Positions 20,973-29,643 of a stretch of 61,159 bases of DNA are shown in pieces; the stretch's first letter is position 1; each line of letters opens with the position of its first letter. The position numbers were made by a program, and so were the translations under genes. This DNA comes from an uncultured Clostridia bacterium. Its GTDB lineage: Bacteria > Bacillota > Clostridia > Oscillospirales > Ruminococcaceae. The notes beneath the pieces were generated by a model. The model searched no databases. It was given only the letters and a program-made list of their open reading frames with translations, and was not told where the DNA came from. The stretch spans positions 1 to 61,159 of the forward strand of contig CANQPL010000014.1 of the NCBI GenBank assembly GCA_947625735.1, in the 5' to 3' direction.

Positions 20973-22322
20973 TTATTCCTTGCTGCCCCGTATATTTTTC
21001 AGCACATCTTCAACAGTTTCTCTTATCCTGTTATCCTCTTTCATTGCGTCCTCAATGCTTTCAATGTAAAATGAGACGGTGGAGTGATTTTTTCCTCCCA
21101 GCTCTGCGCCTATATTCTGCAAAGAAAGCTGTGTCATTTCCTTTATAACATATGCTGCTACCTTTCTTGCAGCGGATATCTGTGAGGAACGCTTAGCGGA
21201 GCGGATATCATCAACAGTGACCCCGTATGTGGCTGCCACCTCTGCAAGCATATTGTCTATTGTCATTGTTTTAGGGGCTTCATCGCTCAGTATTTCCCTG
21301 ATGATGTTCTGCACCTGCGCCATTGTGGGAGGTGTGCCTACAAGATGCTGACAGGCTTTCAGCTTTTTCACACAGCCCTCTAACTCCCTGATGTTTGATT
21401 TAAGTCTTGATGCTATGGTTTCCACTACGTCATCGGAAAGTTCAAGATCGAGAAGATCTGCTTTTCTTCTGGTAATGGCTACCCGTGTTTCAAAATCGGG
21501 TGCGCCTATGTCGGCTATAAGACCCCATTCAAATCTTGTCCTTATCCTGTCCTCAAGAGTTTTTATATCTTTGGGAGGACGGTCGGAGGTAATGACTATC
21601 TGCTTTTTCTGAGAATGAAGCTCGTTAAAGGTGTGGAAAAATTCCTCCTGCGTGGATTCCTTTCCCGTCAGAAACTGGATATCATCTATCAGAAGCACAT
21701 CTGCACTGCGGTATTTTTTCCTGAATGCGGGAGTTTCCTTTTCTCTGATCGCATTTATAAGATCGTTTGTGAAATATTCGCTTGTCACGTAGATAATATT
21801 TACATCGGGTTCATTTTTCTTTATCTCATTTGCAATTGCGGTGAGGAGGTGGGTTTTTCCAAGCCCTGACGGACCGTGTATGAACAGGGGATTGTATGCT
21901 CCCCCGCGGTTCCTTGTCACTGCTACGCACGCCGCATGGGCAAAGGCGTTGGAGCTGCCTACGATAAAGGTTTCAAAGGTGTAATCGTATTCGGCATTGG
22001 AAAAGGTCTTTGCAAGCTCCTCCCTGTCCCTTATGGGCTGCTCGTCTGTTTCATCAGACTGCTCCTCTGAAATTATCCTGATATCCGTTTCAAAACCCAT
22101 AACATTAAGAAACGCTTCTTTCAAAAGATTAGAGTAGTTCTTTTCGATTATGCTTTGCTGAAAGGGTGACTGGACGCTTAACACGGCTGTAGTCCCGTCA
22201 AGCCTTACAGGCTTCATTGACCTTATCCACATATTGTAGGCAACTGCGGTAAGCTCATTTTTTTCTACCTTTTCGCCGATATAGCTCAGAATATTTTCAA
22301 AAACCTCGTCAAAGGATCTCAT
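20973..22322 (-). CDS. dnaA: Chromosomal replication initiator DnaA
   Basis: This 449-residue protein has the four-domain DnaA layout: an N-terminal domain (MRSFDEVFENILSYIGEK), a variable linker, the AAA+ domain with Walker A GPSGLGKTHLLTAIANE, Walker B DVLLIDDIQFLTGKE and FHTFNELH, and the C-terminal DNA-binding domain ending in the signature GGKNHSTVSFYIESI. The start at 22322 has GAGGT six bases upstream. An in-frame ATG at 22343 lacks an SD but would add only seven residues. It binds oriC and opens the duplex. Confidence 0.97.
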   Translation of the reverse strand: MRSFDEVFENILSYIGEKVEKNELTAVAYNMWIRSMKPVRLDGTTAVLSVQSPFQQSIIEKNYSNLLKEAFLNVMGFETDIRIISEEQSDETDEQPIRDREELAKTFSNAEYDYTFETFIVGSSNAFAHAACVAVTRNRGGAYNPLFIHGPSGLGKTHLLTAIANEIKKNEPDVNIIYVTSEYFTNDLINAIREKETPAFRKKYRSADVLLIDDIQFLTGKESTQEEFFHTFNELHSQKKQIVITSDRPPKDIKTLEDRIRTRFEWGLIADIGAPDFETRVAITRRKADLLDLELSDDVVETIASRLKSNIRELEGCVKKLKACQHLVGTPPTMAQVQNIIREILSDEAPKTMTIDNMLAEVAATYGVTVDDIRSAKRSSQISAARKVAAYVIKEMTQLSLQNIGAELGGKNHSTVSFYIESIEDAMKEDNRIRETVEDVLKNIRGSKE

Positions 22323-22531
22323 ATCAGACCTCATTCTCCGCATAAAATGCAGTAGGATTATATGACCTGTCCGAAAACTGTTAAAAACGCATTTCTTTTA
22401 CGTATTTCAGAGCAGGTCGGTTTATACTTTTTCTGTCTGCTTTTCACGGCAAAAAGTCTGTACAGGCTTATGTGAAAAGCGGTAAAAATTACAGATGAGC
22501 TTGTTTTTTCCGGTTCGCTCATACAATATCT

Positions 22532-22560
22532 ATTATACCATATTTAAAGAAAAATTGCAA
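22532..22560 (-). promoter_or_regulatory. Promoter for dnaA
   Basis: On the minus strand TTGCAA (22555-22560) and TATAAT (22532-22537) have a 17-base spacer, giving a leader of about 200 bases. No consensus DnaA box was seen in the leader. Confidence 0.7.
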
Positions 22561-22723
22561 TAGATAACTGTCAAATTTAATTAAAATTTCTTAAATTAAA
22601 AGGATATTACATGAAAAACACGGAGGGAATATTCTGCACATTATACGGCAGTTGTTAAGAATTTAAAAAAGCTCCCGACCTTACAAAAATAATATAAAAT
22701 AAATATTATTATTTATGAAAAAT

Positions 22724-22756
22724 ATCAAAAAAATCGGGATTAATTCATTCCCGATT
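22724..22756 (-). terminator. Intrinsic terminator pointing towards dnaA, upstream of its promoter
   Basis: The stem AATCGGGA/TCCCGATT (22732-22739 with 22749-22756) is followed by a T run on the minus strand. It would stop leftward transcription arising near the rpmH promoter before it reaches dnaA. Confidence 0.6.
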
Positions 22757-22796
22757 GTGAAAAAATAAAAAAAAGTGAAAAATTATAAAAAAACAC

Positions 22797-22826
22797 TTGA
22801 CAGAACATAGTAAATTGAGTTATACT
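22797..22826 (+). promoter_or_regulatory. Promoter for rpmH-rnpA
   Basis: TTGACA (22797-22802), an 18-base spacer and TATACT (22821-22826), with a second TATAAT overlapping at 22826-22831. Confidence 0.8.
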
Positions 22827-22900
22827 ATAATACTGAAAGGGTATTTTTAAAAGGCTAATGCTGCCTGCCCATAAATTGTGCAAGCAAGGAGGAGAATTAA

Positions 22901-23035
22901 ATGAAAAGAACCTATCAGCCTAAGAAGCTCCACAGAAAAAAAGAGCATGGCTTTATGAAGAGAATGTCCACAAGAAACGGACGCAAGGTGCTGTCCCGCA
23001 GAAGAGCAAAGGGCAGAAAAATGCTGACATACTGA
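22901..23035 (+). CDS. rpmH: 50S ribosomal protein L34
   Basis: A 44-residue, strongly basic protein beginning [18 protein letters not shown] and ending [11 protein letters not shown], the standard bL34 pattern. The strong SD AAGGAGGAG precedes the ATG. It starts the rightward operon and is divergent from dnaA, the typical Firmicutes arrangement. Confidence 0.97.
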   Translation: MKRTYQPKKLHRKKEHGFMKRMSTRNGRKVLSRRRAKGRKMLTY

Positions 23036-23112
23036 TGAATGCTTATTGTTCCTGCTCCATAGAGCCGACAGGCTCGGGAGCGGGATCTGTCGGGTATTTT
23101 TCTTAAAGCCAT

Positions 23113-23145
23113 GACCACAAGAAAATTTCTGTGGTCTTATTTTTT
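23113..23145 (+). terminator. Terminator/attenuator between rpmH and rnpA
   Basis: The stem GACCACA/TGTGGTC (23113-23119 with 23130-23136) is followed by TTATTTTTT. A second stem-loop built from GCTCC...GGAGC lies upstream near 23053-23078. Partial termination would let rpmH be expressed above rnpA. Confidence 0.7.
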
Positions 23146-23181
23146 AAAATAAGATAAGGGGCTTGCCCGGAAAGGATCTGT

Positions 23182-23547
23182 ATGCTTTACACGGTAAGGC
23201 TAAAGGATAACAAGGTGTTTGTGCGCCTTTACGGTAAGGCTGCTTTCGTGGGCGGCAGACTCTGCACTGTTTATTACAGAAAAAACGGCACTCAATCTAA
23301 CAGGATAGGTATTTCCGTCAGCAAAAAAATAGGCGGCGCTGTAGAGCGGAACAGGGCTAAACGCGTTATAAGACAAGCCTACAGGGAGAATGAAAAGGAT
23401 TTTCCAAAAGGATATGATATTGTCGTAAGCGCAAGGACAGGCTGCACGGAGTGTAAAAGCTATCATATATCCGCATTCTTTTTAAAATCGGTCATTCCCG
23501 CAATGAGAGACCCCAAAAGACAGAAAAGACAGGCGATAAGAAAATGA
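23182..23547 (+). CDS. rnpA: Ribonuclease P protein component
   Basis: The 121-residue basic protein has the RnpA signature RNRAKRVIRQAYRENEKDF and the N-terminal YTVRLKDNKVFVRLYGKAAF. It supports RNase P RNA in maturing tRNA 5' ends. Its stop overlaps the yidD start by four bases (ATGA), showing translational coupling. Confidence 0.96.
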   Translation: MLYTVRLKDNKVFVRLYGKAAFVGGRLCTVYYRKNGTQSNRIGISVSKKIGGAVERNRAKRVIRQAYRENEKDFPKGYDIVVSARTGCTECKSYHISAFFLKSVIPAMRDPKRQKRQAIRK

Positions 23548-23801
23548 AGGACATTATCAGAAAAATTTATCTTTTTCCGGTAAATTTTTACAGAAAATTC
23601 ATATCTCCTTTAAAGCCGCCGTGCTGTAAATATTATCCCAGCTGCTCTTCCTACATGATAACGGCTGTGGAAAAACACGGGATTTTAAAAGGTACTTCTC
23701 TCGGCATATGGAGACTTCTCAGGTGCAATCCCTTTTCAAGGGGCGGCGTGGACTATGTTCCCGAAAAAGCTGATATTATGTATTTCAGAGTTAAAAAATG
23801 A
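23544..23801 (+). CDS. yidD: Membrane protein insertion efficiency factor YidD
   Basis: The 85-residue protein has the compact YidD pattern: FYRKFISPLKPPCCKYYPSCSSY followed by KGTSLGIWRLLRCNPFSRGGVDYVP. YidD proteins assist YidC-dependent membrane insertion. It overlaps rnpA by four bases. Decayed, internally deleted copies of this gene lie directly downstream. Confidence 0.95.
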   Translation: MKDIIRKIYLFPVNFYRKFISPLKPPCCKYYPSCSSYMITAVEKHGILKGTSLGIWRLLRCNPFSRGGVDYVPEKADIMYFRVKK

Positions 23802-23820
23802 AAATTGCGGTTTTTCGGAA

Positions 23821-23836
23821 TGTTCCATGTGGAACA
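23821..23836 (+). promoter_or_regulatory. parS: parS-like site 8
   Basis: TGTTCCATGTGGAACA, 19 bases after the yidD stop. Confidence 0.85.
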
Positions 23837-23945
23837 TTAGGTTCATATCTCTTTTGAAGCCGCTGTGATGTTCGTTTGCATGATAACAGCTGTTGAAAAG
23901 CACGGAATTTTAAAACTAAAAAATGAAAATTACAGTTTTTTAAAA

Positions 23946-23961
23946 TGTTCCATGTGGAACA
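23946..23961 (+). promoter_or_regulatory. parS: parS-like site 9
   Basis: TGTTCCATGTGGAACA at the end of the first decayed yidD unit. Confidence 0.85.
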
Positions 23962-24069
23962 TTAGGTTCATTTCTATTTTGAAACCGCTGTGATGTTCGT
24001 ATGTATAATAACAGCTGTGGAAAAGCAGAAAATCATAAAACTAAAAATTGAAAATTACAGTTTTTGTAA

Positions 24070-24085
24070 TGTTCCATGTGGAACA
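24070..24085 (+). promoter_or_regulatory. parS: parS-like site 10
   Basis: TGTTCCATGTGGAACA at the end of the second decayed yidD unit. Confidence 0.85.
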
Positions 24086-24207
24086 TTTATAAAAATTGTT
24101 GAAATATAAAAAATAAACGGGTACTCCGAAGAACAGAAAAATCAGAACATCATAAATGAGATTTACGGAGATTCCCCGAAGAACAAAATCGGAGGAAAGA
24201 TAACAAT

Positions 24208-25374
24208 ATGAATTTTATTGCAAGGCTTATAGGCTTACCCTTGGGGTATGTCATGTGGGCTATTTATTCTGTTTGCAAAAATTACGGCTTATCTCTTGTA
24301 ATATTTACCATTATCAGCAGACTTGTGCAGATCCCCGTATCGGTGAAGCAGCAAAAATCCATGGCTGCAATGCAGGCTTTTCAGCCGAAACTGGAAAAGC
24401 TGAAAAAGCAGTACGGAAACAATCCTCAGAAGCTGCAGGAGGAGCAGATGAAACTCTATGCGGAGGAGGATATAAACCCAATGGCGTCATGCACGCCGCT
24501 TATATTTACGCTGTTTTTCTTTTACGGTGTATTTGACGTTATAAACAGACCTCTTACGCATATACTTCATATAAGCAGCAAAGCTATAGACGCTCTTAAA
24601 ACAACGGCTGCGCCCTTGTTCGAGGGTAACGCCTCCTTTAATCAAAGACCCGAGATCTACATTATTCAGGCTATGAAGGATAATCCGTCAATGTTTGATA
24701 ATGTAGAGGGTATCACATCGGAAATTATCAACAAGATAAGCACATTTGACAATATGCTTTTCGGTTTTATAGATGTGGGTGCAGTTCCCAGCTCTGTATT
24801 TGAAGAGGGTCATGTCTGGACGGCAGCATCTACAGGACTTATCCTTATTCCCATAATAACAGCAGTCATTCAGATAATACAGACGGTATACAGCACGGTA
24901 AGACAGAAAAAAATGAATCCCGAAGCCGCATCTCAGATGGCGGGAATGAATCTTATGCTTTATCTTATGCCGATACTTTTTATTTCGGCGGTTTATGCAT
25001 CTCCCGCAGGACTGGGCTTTTACTGGATATGCTCCTCAATTGTGGGACTTCTCCAGATGATAATTTTAAACAAGGTATTTACTCCGGAATATGTGGCAAA
25101 GCTTGTTGAAAAGGACAGGCTTAAAAATAAGAACAAGAAACGTTCTTCCTTTGCACAGAAATATCAGGAATTACTTAAAGAACAGCTTGAACAGCAGGCG
25201 GCAGCATCACAGAATACGGGCAGCAGCCGTAAGGATATATACTCAGACGATCTGAAGGTCACAAGATCTCAGATAAAGGAGTACGAAAGTCAAGTGATCG
25301 CAGAGGCAAGACGCAGGCAGGCAGAAAAATACGGTGTCGCTCCCGAAAGCGATAACCGTTCGGAAAGGAAATGA
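24208..25374 (+). CDS. yidC: Membrane protein insertase YidC/SpoIIIJ
   Basis: This 388-residue polytopic protein carries the YidC core: YGLSLVIFTIISRLVQIPVS with the conserved arginine of the hydrophilic groove, QKSMAAMQAFQPKLEKLKKQYG, a central hydrophobic hairpin, and GLGFYWICSSIVGLLQ near the last membrane helix. The cytoplasmic tail is basic and Gln-rich. It inserts membrane proteins, alone or with Sec. The loop around residues 115-200 is longer than in Bacillus. The jag start follows four bases after its stop. Confidence 0.95.
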   Translation: MNFIARLIGLPLGYVMWAIYSVCKNYGLSLVIFTIISRLVQIPVSVKQQKSMAAMQAFQPKLEKLKKQYGNNPQKLQEEQMKLYAEEDINPMASCTPLIFTLFFFYGVFDVINRPLTHILHISSKAIDALKTTAAPLFEGNASFNQRPEIYIIQAMKDNPSMFDNVEGITSEIINKISTFDNMLFGFIDVGAVPSSVFEEGHVWTAASTGLILIPIITAVIQIIQTVYSTVRQKKMNPEAASQMAGMNLMLYLMPILFISAVYASPAGLGFYWICSSIVGLLQMIILNKVFTPEYVAKLVEKDRLKNKNKKRSSFAQKYQELLKEQLEQQAAASQNTGSSRKDIYSDDLKVTRSQIKEYESQVIAEARRRQAEKYGVAPESDNRSERK

Positions 25375-25378
25375 TCCT

Positions 25379-26173
25379 ATGAAAAAAGAATTTACCGCAA
25401 ACACTGTTGAAGAAGCAAAGGCTCTTGCGGCGGCAGAGTTTGGGACAGAGCAGGAAAAGATCACATTTACCGTAATCGAAGAGGGCAAAAAAGGACTGTT
25501 CGGAATAGGCAAGTCCGACGCAAAGATACTTGCGGAATATGAGCCGTCAAAGGCGCAGATCGCAAGCGACTATATAAAAAGCATTCTTTCATGTATGGAG
25601 ATCGAGGCACAGATCAGTGTTACGGAAAATGAGGACGGCGCTGTTATTGACATAAGCGGCGATACAACGGGTGCTGTTATCGGCAGGAGAGGAGAAACTC
25701 TTGATGCTCTCCAGTATCTTGCAAGCATGACGGCAAACAGGAATGACAAGGAATATTATCGTATCACTCTTGATTCCTGCGGCTACAGGGAAAAGAGAAA
25801 GGCTATTCTTGAGGATCTTGCAAGGAAAAAAGCAAAGACAGTTCTCAGAACGGGCAAAACGTCCACTCTCGAACCTATGAATCCCTATGAAAGACGCATT
25901 ATACATTCCACTATCAGCGAAATAGAGGGCGTCACCTCAAAAAGCATAGGCGAAGAGCCTTGCAGAAAGGTAGTTATTTCCGCTGTAAACGGCAGACCTG
26001 ACCGCAGACAGGGCAGGAGAGATAATTACAGGGACAGACAGGACGGAAAAAGACGTGAGCGGTCACATTCTATGGATCTGATGAAAACATCATTTGAAAA
26101 GGATTATAAAAAGCCTAAGCCCGAGGACAGTATGCTGGGCGGAGAGCTTTACGGAAAAATTGATATAGACTGA
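25379..26173 (+). CDS. jag: Jag/KhpB RNA-binding protein
   Basis: The 264-residue protein starts MKKEFTANTVEEAKALAAAE, the Jag N-terminal domain. It continues with a KH domain (GAVIGRRGETLDALQYLAS, about residues 98-120) and an R3H domain (YERRIIHSTISEIEGVTSKS, about residues 170-205). KhpB binds RNA with KhpA in other Firmicutes and influences cell division. The start at 25379 has AAGGAA upstream; the in-frame extension to 25334 overlaps yidC and is rejected. The C-terminal tail is Arg/Asp-rich. Confidence 0.94.
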   Translation: MKKEFTANTVEEAKALAAAEFGTEQEKITFTVIEEGKKGLFGIGKSDAKILAEYEPSKAQIASDYIKSILSCMEIEAQISVTENEDGAVIDISGDTTGAVIGRRGETLDALQYLASMTANRNDKEYYRITLDSCGYREKRKAILEDLARKKAKTVLRTGKTSTLEPMNPYERRIIHSTISEIEGVTSKSIGEEPCRKVVISAVNGRPDRRQGRRDNYRDRQDGKRRERSHSMDLMKTSFEKDYKKPKPEDSMLGGELYGKIDID

Positions 26174-26228
26174 CAGAAAATGCGGTTGCCAATTACAGCG
26201 GCAGCCGCTTTTTTAAGGTGAAAAGGGT

Positions 26229-27620
26229 GTGTTGATCTTGCATTACGGAGAAACTATTGCGGCTGTTTCAACTCCCCGGGCTGCGGGTGGGATAGCTGTA
26301 ATAAGAATATCGGGTGAATGTGCGCTGAATATTGCAGACAGGATATTTATTCCTGTTTCCACATCAAAAAAACCCTCGGAAATGGACGGCTACACCTGCG
26401 CATACGGCAGATTCGTTTCCCTGTCGGGTGAGCAGTTAGATGACGGCATACTTACCGTTTTCAAGGCTCCCCGCTCCTATACGGGGGAAAATGTTGTGGA
26501 GCTTTCCTGTCACGGCGGCATTTATGTAACGGAAAGGGTACTCAGATCCGTTTATGAGCTTGGCGCATATCCTGCATCGGGCGGTGAATTTACCGAAAGA
26601 GCCTTTCTGAATCACAAAATGACACTCACTCAGGCGGAGGCGGTAATGGATATTATCTCCGCTGAGGGGAGGGGTTTTCACCGCAGAGCTGTGAATGTAA
26701 AGGACGGCTCTCTTTACCGAATGATAAAAGAGCAGTCGGACAGGCTTACTGCTGTTCTTGGTGAGATAGGCGCATGGATAGACTATCCCGATGAGGATAT
26801 CCCCGGTCTTGAAAATAATGCTCTTGAAGAAAGGCTGACGGATATTTACACAGGGCTTGCGGGTATTTCCTCGGTTTATGATAATTCAAGAATACTGCGG
26901 TCGGGTATTGATACGGTCATTGCGGGCAAACCGAATGTGGGAAAAAGCACTCTTATGAATCTTCTCAGCGGCTGTGAAAGAAGTATTGTTACCGATGAGG
27001 CGGGTACTACAAGAGATATTGTTGAAGAAAGTGTGCGGCTGGGAGATATCGTTCTGAAGCTGTCTGACACGGCAGGACTTAGAAGCACTGACAGTATTGC
27101 TGAAGGGGCAGGTATTGAGAAGGCAAGAAAAAAGATACTCTCCGCAGATCTTATTATTGCTGTTTTTGATAATGGGGATACTCTTGACGATAACGACAGG
27201 CAGCTTATAGAGCTTTGTAAAAAAACAGAGGGTATAAAGTCTGTTGCCTGCATTAACAAAAGCGATAAGGAAAACAGGCTTGATAAAAATATTATTGAGC
27301 AGTGCTTTGATAATGTGATATATATTTCTGCTAAAACAGGTTCGGGTATTGAAGAATTACAAAATGTATTAAATAAATTATTTTTAACAAATAGTAGTAT
27401 TTATAATGAGATAACAATAAATGAAAGACAGAAGATCTGTCTTGACAAGGCGGCTTCTCTTATTAATGAAGCTCTGGATAATATAAAGTCAGGCGTTACG
27501 CTTGATGCTGTAAATATTGTTCTTGATGAGGCTCTGAATGCTTTGCTTGAGCTGAACGGAGAAAGGGTAACAGAGGCTGTCACTGATGAGATATTTTCTC
27601 ATTTCTGCGTGGGAAAGTAA
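26229..27620 (+). CDS. mnmE: tRNA modification GTPase MnmE
   Basis: The 463-residue protein has an N-terminal tetrahydrofolate-binding domain (GETIAAVSTPRAAGGIAVIR), a G domain with GKPNVGKSTLMNLLSG, the switch segment DEAGTTRDIVEE and NKSD, and the C-terminal FCVGK that holds the conserved cysteine. With MnmG it installs the carboxymethylaminomethyl group on wobble uridine 34 of certain tRNAs. The start is probably GTG at 26229 (an adjacent TTG is an alternative), after AAAAGGG. Confidence 0.96.
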   Translation: MLILHYGETIAAVSTPRAAGGIAVIRISGECALNIADRIFIPVSTSKKPSEMDGYTCAYGRFVSLSGEQLDDGILTVFKAPRSYTGENVVELSCHGGIYVTERVLRSVYELGAYPASGGEFTERAFLNHKMTLTQAEAVMDIISAEGRGFHRRAVNVKDGSLYRMIKEQSDRLTAVLGEIGAWIDYPDEDIPGLENNALEERLTDIYTGLAGISSVYDNSRILRSGIDTVIAGKPNVGKSTLMNLLSGCERSIVTDEAGTTRDIVEESVRLGDIVLKLSDTAGLRSTDSIAEGAGIEKARKKILSADLIIAVFDNGDTLDDNDRQLIELCKKTEGIKSVACINKSDKENRLDKNIIEQCFDNVIYISAKTGSGIEELQNVLNKLFLTNSSIYNEITINERQKICLDKAASLINEALDNIKSGVTLDAVNIVLDEALNALLELNGERVTEAVTDEIFSHFCVGK

Positions 27621-27652
27621 ATATGCCTGAGAATTAAACAGATACTTAAAAA

Positions 27653-27668
27653 TGTTCCACATGGAACA
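27653..27668 (-). promoter_or_regulatory. parS: parS-like site 11
   Basis: TGTTCCACATGGAACA in the mnmE-mnmG gap. Confidence 0.85.
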
Positions 27669-27736
27669 TTTTAAAAGACTGATTCCTTTAATATCGGGCG
27701 GAAAATTATAACAGAAGATCATAAGGGTATGATGAT

Positions 27737-29605
27737 ATGGAAAAATATTATATGGACGAATATGATGTTGCAGTGATCGGCGCAGGTCATGCGGGAGTGG
27801 AGGCTGCTCTTGCAAGCGCCCGTCTGGGAGCAAAAACAGTTATGCTGACAATATCTCTTGATGCCATAGCAAATATGCCGTGCAATCCCTCTATCGGCGG
27901 AACGGCAAAAGGACATCTTGTAAGGGAGATAGACGCTCTGGGAGGCCAGATGGGAAAATCGGCGGATAAGTGCTTTATTCAGAGCAGAATGCTCAACAGG
28001 GGAAAGGGTCCTGCTGTCCACAGTCTGAGAGTACAGGCAGACAGGGTAAAATACAGGGAGTACATGAAAAAAGTCTGTGAGGAACAGACGGGTCTTGATA
28101 TAAAGCAGGCTGAAGTGACGGAGGTAATTACCGAAAATGACGAGGTAAGAGAGATAGTCACCTCCCTCGGTGCGGTTTACAGGGTAAAAAAGGTTATCAT
28201 AGCTACAGGTACATACCTTAAGGGCATGATCCATGTGGGAGAGGTTTCCTATGAAAGCGGACCTGATGCTACCCTGCCCGCAAGATATCTGTCGGAAAGT
28301 CTTGAAAAAATAGGCGTTAAGCTCAGAAGATTCAAAACGGGAACACCTGCAAGAGTGCATAAAAGAAGCATTGATTTTTCACAGCTTGAACGTCAGGACG
28401 GCGATGAGGATATACAGCCCTTTTCCTTTGAAACGGACAGAAGCGGTCTTAAAAATATTGTTTCCTGTTATGTTGCCTATACAAATTCCGAAACTCACAG
28501 GGTCATAACAGATAATATCCACCGTTCACCCCTTTATTCGGGGAGGATACACGGCATAGGACCCAGATACTGTCCGTCAATAGAGGATAAGATAGTAAGG
28601 TTTTCAGAAAAGCCGCGGCATCAGCTTTTTATTGAGCCTATGGGACTTGGCACGGACGAATATTATCTTCAGGGAATGAGTTCTTCCCTGCCTGAGGACG
28701 TGCAGATAAAATTTTTAAGGACTATCAAAGGTCTTGAAAATGTTGAAATAATGCGAAATGCATATGCCATAGAATACGATTGCTGCGACCCGCAGGATCT
28801 GCGGCATACTCTTGAATTTAAAAGGATAAAGGGTCTTTACGGGGCAGGGCAGTTTAACGGCACATCAGGATATGAGGAGGCAGCCGCTCAGGGTCTAATT
28901 GCAGGAATAAACGCCGCACTTTCCGTTCAGGGCAGAGAGCAGATAACTCTTTCCCGTTCGTCCTCTTATATAGGAACGCTTATTGACGACCTTGTAATAA
29001 AGGGCTGTACCGACCCTTACCGCATGATGACAAGCAGAAGTGAGTACAGACTTATACTCCGTCAGGATAATGCGGACGAACGTCTTACACCGTTAGGGTA
29101 TGAGATAGGACTTATTTCAAAGGAAAGATATGACAGGTTCCTTGAAAAAAGAGAGCAGATAGAAAGAGAGATAAAAAGGCTGAAAAAAACAACGGTCAGC
29201 CCTTCGGAGGAGCTTAATAAAATGCTTGCCGAAAGGGGAACATCTCCTATCACAACGGGCATAAGGATAGCGGAGCTGATAAAACGTCCTCAGATATCCT
29301 ATGATGATCTGGCACCCTTTGACAGTGAACGTCCCGTGCTGTCATATGAGGTAAAGGAACAGGTAAGTCTGCGTATCGAGTATGACGGGTATATCGCCCG
29401 TCAGCTTATGGAGATAGAACACGTAAAGCGGCTTGAAGAAAAAAAGCTCCCTGCGGATATTGATTACAAGGATATAGGGGGATTAAGTCTTGAAGCAATA
29501 GAAAAGCTTAACAGGATAAAGCCCGAAAACATAGGACAGGCAAGCAGGATATCGGGCGTGTCGCCTGCAGACGTAAGTGTTCTTGTAATAAGAATGTCAA
29601 AATAA
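27737..29605 (+). CDS. mnmG: tRNA uridine-5-carboxymethylaminomethyl(34) synthesis enzyme MnmG
   Basis: The 622-residue flavoprotein starts with the FAD-binding motif [21 protein letters not shown] and shows [33 protein letters not shown] and [19 protein letters not shown], all standard for MnmG (GidA). It is the partner of MnmE encoded just upstream. An internal ATG at 27752 is an alternative start; AAGGG nine bases upstream favours 27737. Confidence 0.97.
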   Translation: MEKYYMDEYDVAVIGAGHAGVEAALASARLGAKTVMLTISLDAIANMPCNPSIGGTAKGHLVREIDALGGQMGKSADKCFIQSRMLNRGKGPAVHSLRVQADRVKYREYMKKVCEEQTGLDIKQAEVTEVITENDEVREIVTSLGAVYRVKKVIIATGTYLKGMIHVGEVSYESGPDATLPARYLSESLEKIGVKLRRFKTGTPARVHKRSIDFSQLERQDGDEDIQPFSFETDRSGLKNIVSCYVAYTNSETHRVITDNIHRSPLYSGRIHGIGPRYCPSIEDKIVRFSEKPRHQLFIEPMGLGTDEYYLQGMSSSLPEDVQIKFLRTIKGLENVEIMRNAYAIEYDCCDPQDLRHTLEFKRIKGLYGAGQFNGTSGYEEAAAQGLIAGINAALSVQGREQITLSRSSSYIGTLIDDLVIKGCTDPYRMMTSRSEYRLILRQDNADERLTPLGYEIGLISKERYDRFLEKREQIEREIKRLKKTTVSPSEELNKMLAERGTSPITTGIRIAELIKRPQISYDDLAPFDSERPVLSYEVKEQVSLRIEYDGYIARQLMEIEHVKRLEEKKLPADIDYKDIGGLSLEAIEKLNRIKPENIGQASRISGVSPADVSVLVIRMSK

Positions 29606-29612
29606 GACATAA

Positions 29613-29628
29613 TGTTCCACATGGAACA
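29613..29628 (-). promoter_or_regulatory. parS: parS-like site 12
   Basis: TGTTCCACATGGAACA in the mnmG-rsmG gap, only a few bases before the rsmG SD. Confidence 0.85.
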
Positions 29629-29643
29629 TTATGAGGAGATGAT

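Larger units (their letters stand above)
23802..24085 (+). repeat. Tandem ~125-bp repeats: decayed yidD fragments, each ending in a parS-like site
   Basis: Two units (about 23837-23961 and 23962-24085) share wording with yidD. They contain TTCATATCTC-TTTTGAAGCCGC (yidD: TTCATATCTC-CTTTAAAGCCGC), then ATGATAACAGCTGT and AAAAGCACGGAATTTTAAAA (yidD: ATGATAACGGCTGT and AAAACACGGGATTTTAAAA), then a copy of the yidD 3' end ...AAAAATGAAAATT. The middle of yidD is deleted. Each unit, like yidD itself, is followed by a parS-like site, spaced 125 and 124 bases apart. The remaining bases up to yidC at 24208 hold only its SD (GGAGGAAAG). Confidence 0.85.

Noticed and set aside
22222-22230. Exact TTATCCACA inside dnaA as an origin box
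   Set aside because: It is a single copy within coding sequence; I mention it under oriC but do not count it as an origin element.
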